Source: CAYVUV01 sp964455095
Lineage (GTDB): Bacteria > Desulfobacterota > Binatia > HRBIN30 > CADEER01
NCBI GenBank assembly: GCA_964455095.1
Contig: CAYVUV010000397.1
Span: 1 to 64,000 of the forward strand
Length of the DNA stretch: 64,000 bases
Direction of reading: 5' to 3'
This document shows, piece by piece, positions 63,272 through 64,000 of the stretch. Every line of letters starts with the position of its first letter. The first letter of the stretch is position 1. The notes under the pieces were generated by a model. That model made no database searches, was not told where the DNA came from, and saw only the letters and a program-made list of their open reading frames with translations. A program made the position numbers and the translations under genes.

Positions 63272-64000
63272 ATGACCACGCCGCTGCCGCTTGCCGGCGT
63301 TCGCATTCTCGACATCGGCACCCGCATCGCCGCACCGTTTGCCGCCACGCTGCTCGGCGACTTCGGCGCCGAGGTCATCAAAGTCGAGATGCCGGGCACG
63401 GGCGACTTCATGCGCTCGATTGGTCCGTTCGCCGAGCGCTACTCGCTGTGGTGGGCGGTCGAGGCGCGCAACAAGAAGTCGATCACTCTCGATCTGCGCA
63501 CCGCGCGCGGCCAGGAGCTGTTTCGCAAACTGGTGTGCCACGCCGATGTCGTGGTGGAAAACTTCCAGCCCGGCACACTCGAAGACTGGGGGATCGGCTA
63601 CGAGGTCCTGTCGCGCGTCAATCCGAACCTGATCCTGACCCGCGCCTCGGTCTACGGCCAGGACGGCCCCTACCGCGATCGCCCCGGTCTCGATCGCAAC
63701 GGCATCGGCTTCGGCGGGCTGCTGTACCTCACCGGCTACCCAGACCAGCCGCCGGTGCGGCCGGGCATCATCATCTCGGACTACCTGACCGGCGTCTTCA
63801 ACGCCCTGGCCGTGATGATGGCCCTCTACCACCGCGACGTGCACGGCGGCGGCGGACAATGGGTCGATCTGGCGCTCTACGAATCGGTCTTTCGCATCCT
63901 CGAGCACACCATGGCCGCCTACGACCGGCTCGGCATCGTGCGCCAGCGCGAGGGCAATCGGCTGCGCAACTCGGCGCCGCTCGACAACTGGCAGACTAAA
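63272..64000 (+). CDS. CaiB/BaiF-family CoA transferase (3' end outside window)
   Basis: 243 codons to the window edge, still open. Start at ATG 63272 after GAAGGACGC. N-terminal class III CoA-transferase features: LPLAGVRILDIGTRIAAPFA, LLGDFGAEVIKVEMPG, EARNKKSITLDLRTARGQEL, VVVENFQPGTLEDWGIGY, SVYGQDGPYRDRPGLDRNGI. A second CaiB-type enzyme besides 50810-52006, only distantly related to it. Confidence 0.93.
   Translation, partial: MTTPLPLAGVRILDIGTRIAAPFAATLLGDFGAEVIKVEMPGTGDFMRSIGPFAERYSLWWAVEARNKKSITLDLRTARGQELFRKLVCHADVVVENFQPGTLEDWGIGYEVLSRVNPNLILTRASVYGQDGPYRDRPGLDRNGIGFGGLLYLTGYPDQPPVRPGIIISDYLTGVFNALAVMMALYHRDVHGGGGQWVDLALYESVFRILEHTMAAYDRLGIVRQREGNRLRNSAPLDNWQTK

Overview
High-GC bacterial chromosome segment. 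Gene density is normal and there are no tRNA, rRNA, CRISPR, phage or transposase genes. The organism is a Gram-negative, diderm bacterium: it has a type IV pilus secretin operon (pilMNOPQ), lipoproteins, an O-antigen-ligase-like protein and CaiB/acyl-CoA dehydrogenase clusters. It also has many surface proteins with Thr-Pro linkers, ELWRSDGT-type repeats and dockerin-like motifs. That mix fits an uncultured deltaproteobacterium-like lineage such as Candidatus Binatota; this placement is inference from gene style, not a tested phylogeny.

Layout. 1-3202: two secreted surface proteins that share a C-terminal domain. 3272-6563: a CPA2 cation/proton antiporter, then on the minus strand exonuclease III and a small lipoprotein. 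6645-18405: a long plus-strand run with a sugar dehydrogenase, GlcG-like protein, cupin, SMP-30 lactonase, aquaporin, GMC oxidoreductase, exported VOC protein, glucosidase, DoxX protein and type II NADH dehydrogenase. It looks like a sugar/polyol oxidation locus feeding electrons to a quinone pool. 18560-20143: an orphan BufA2-type bufferin, a STAS protein and an ECF sigma factor. 20159-26376: a polysaccharide locus (WbpD/WbpB-like pair, two GT4 glycosyltransferases, an initiating sugar transferase and an O-antigen ligase-like polymerase). 26441-33740: a 2202-residue Ig-like-repeat lipoprotein and a second lipoprotein. 33806-40044: aroB and pilQPONM. 40395-41858: rlmE and a divergent NlpC/P60-like protein without its catalytic cysteine.

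41879-48460 looks lower in GC by eye. It carries a composite 7TMR-DISM histidine kinase/receiver/cyclase protein, a DinB-like protein and two overlapping FAD amine-oxidase-like genes. 48570-54377 holds a heme-oxygenase-like di-iron protein divergent from a MmgE/PrpD - CaiB - acyl-CoA dehydrogenase x2 operon. 54412-58131 is an 18-repeat ELWRSDGT surface protein interrupted by one in-frame amber codon at a conserved Trp. 58142-59964 contains a decayed PIN toxin with an intact antitoxin-like gene, a DUF433/DUF5615 pair, and dispersed palindromic intergenic repeats. 59965-61812 encodes a second seven-repeat surface protein, paralogous to the one at 1385-3202. The window ends with glpX (class II fructose-1,6-bisphosphatase) and a truncated CaiB-type CoA transferase.

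Most noteworthy: the family of secreted seven-repeat (probably seven-bladed propeller) proteins and a shared small C-terminal domain; the giant lipoprotein with three long modules carrying Ca-binding-like Asp/Asn/Gly runs; the kinase-cyclase/flavoenzyme island; the orphan bufferin next to STAS-ECF; and the amber-interrupted repeat protein.
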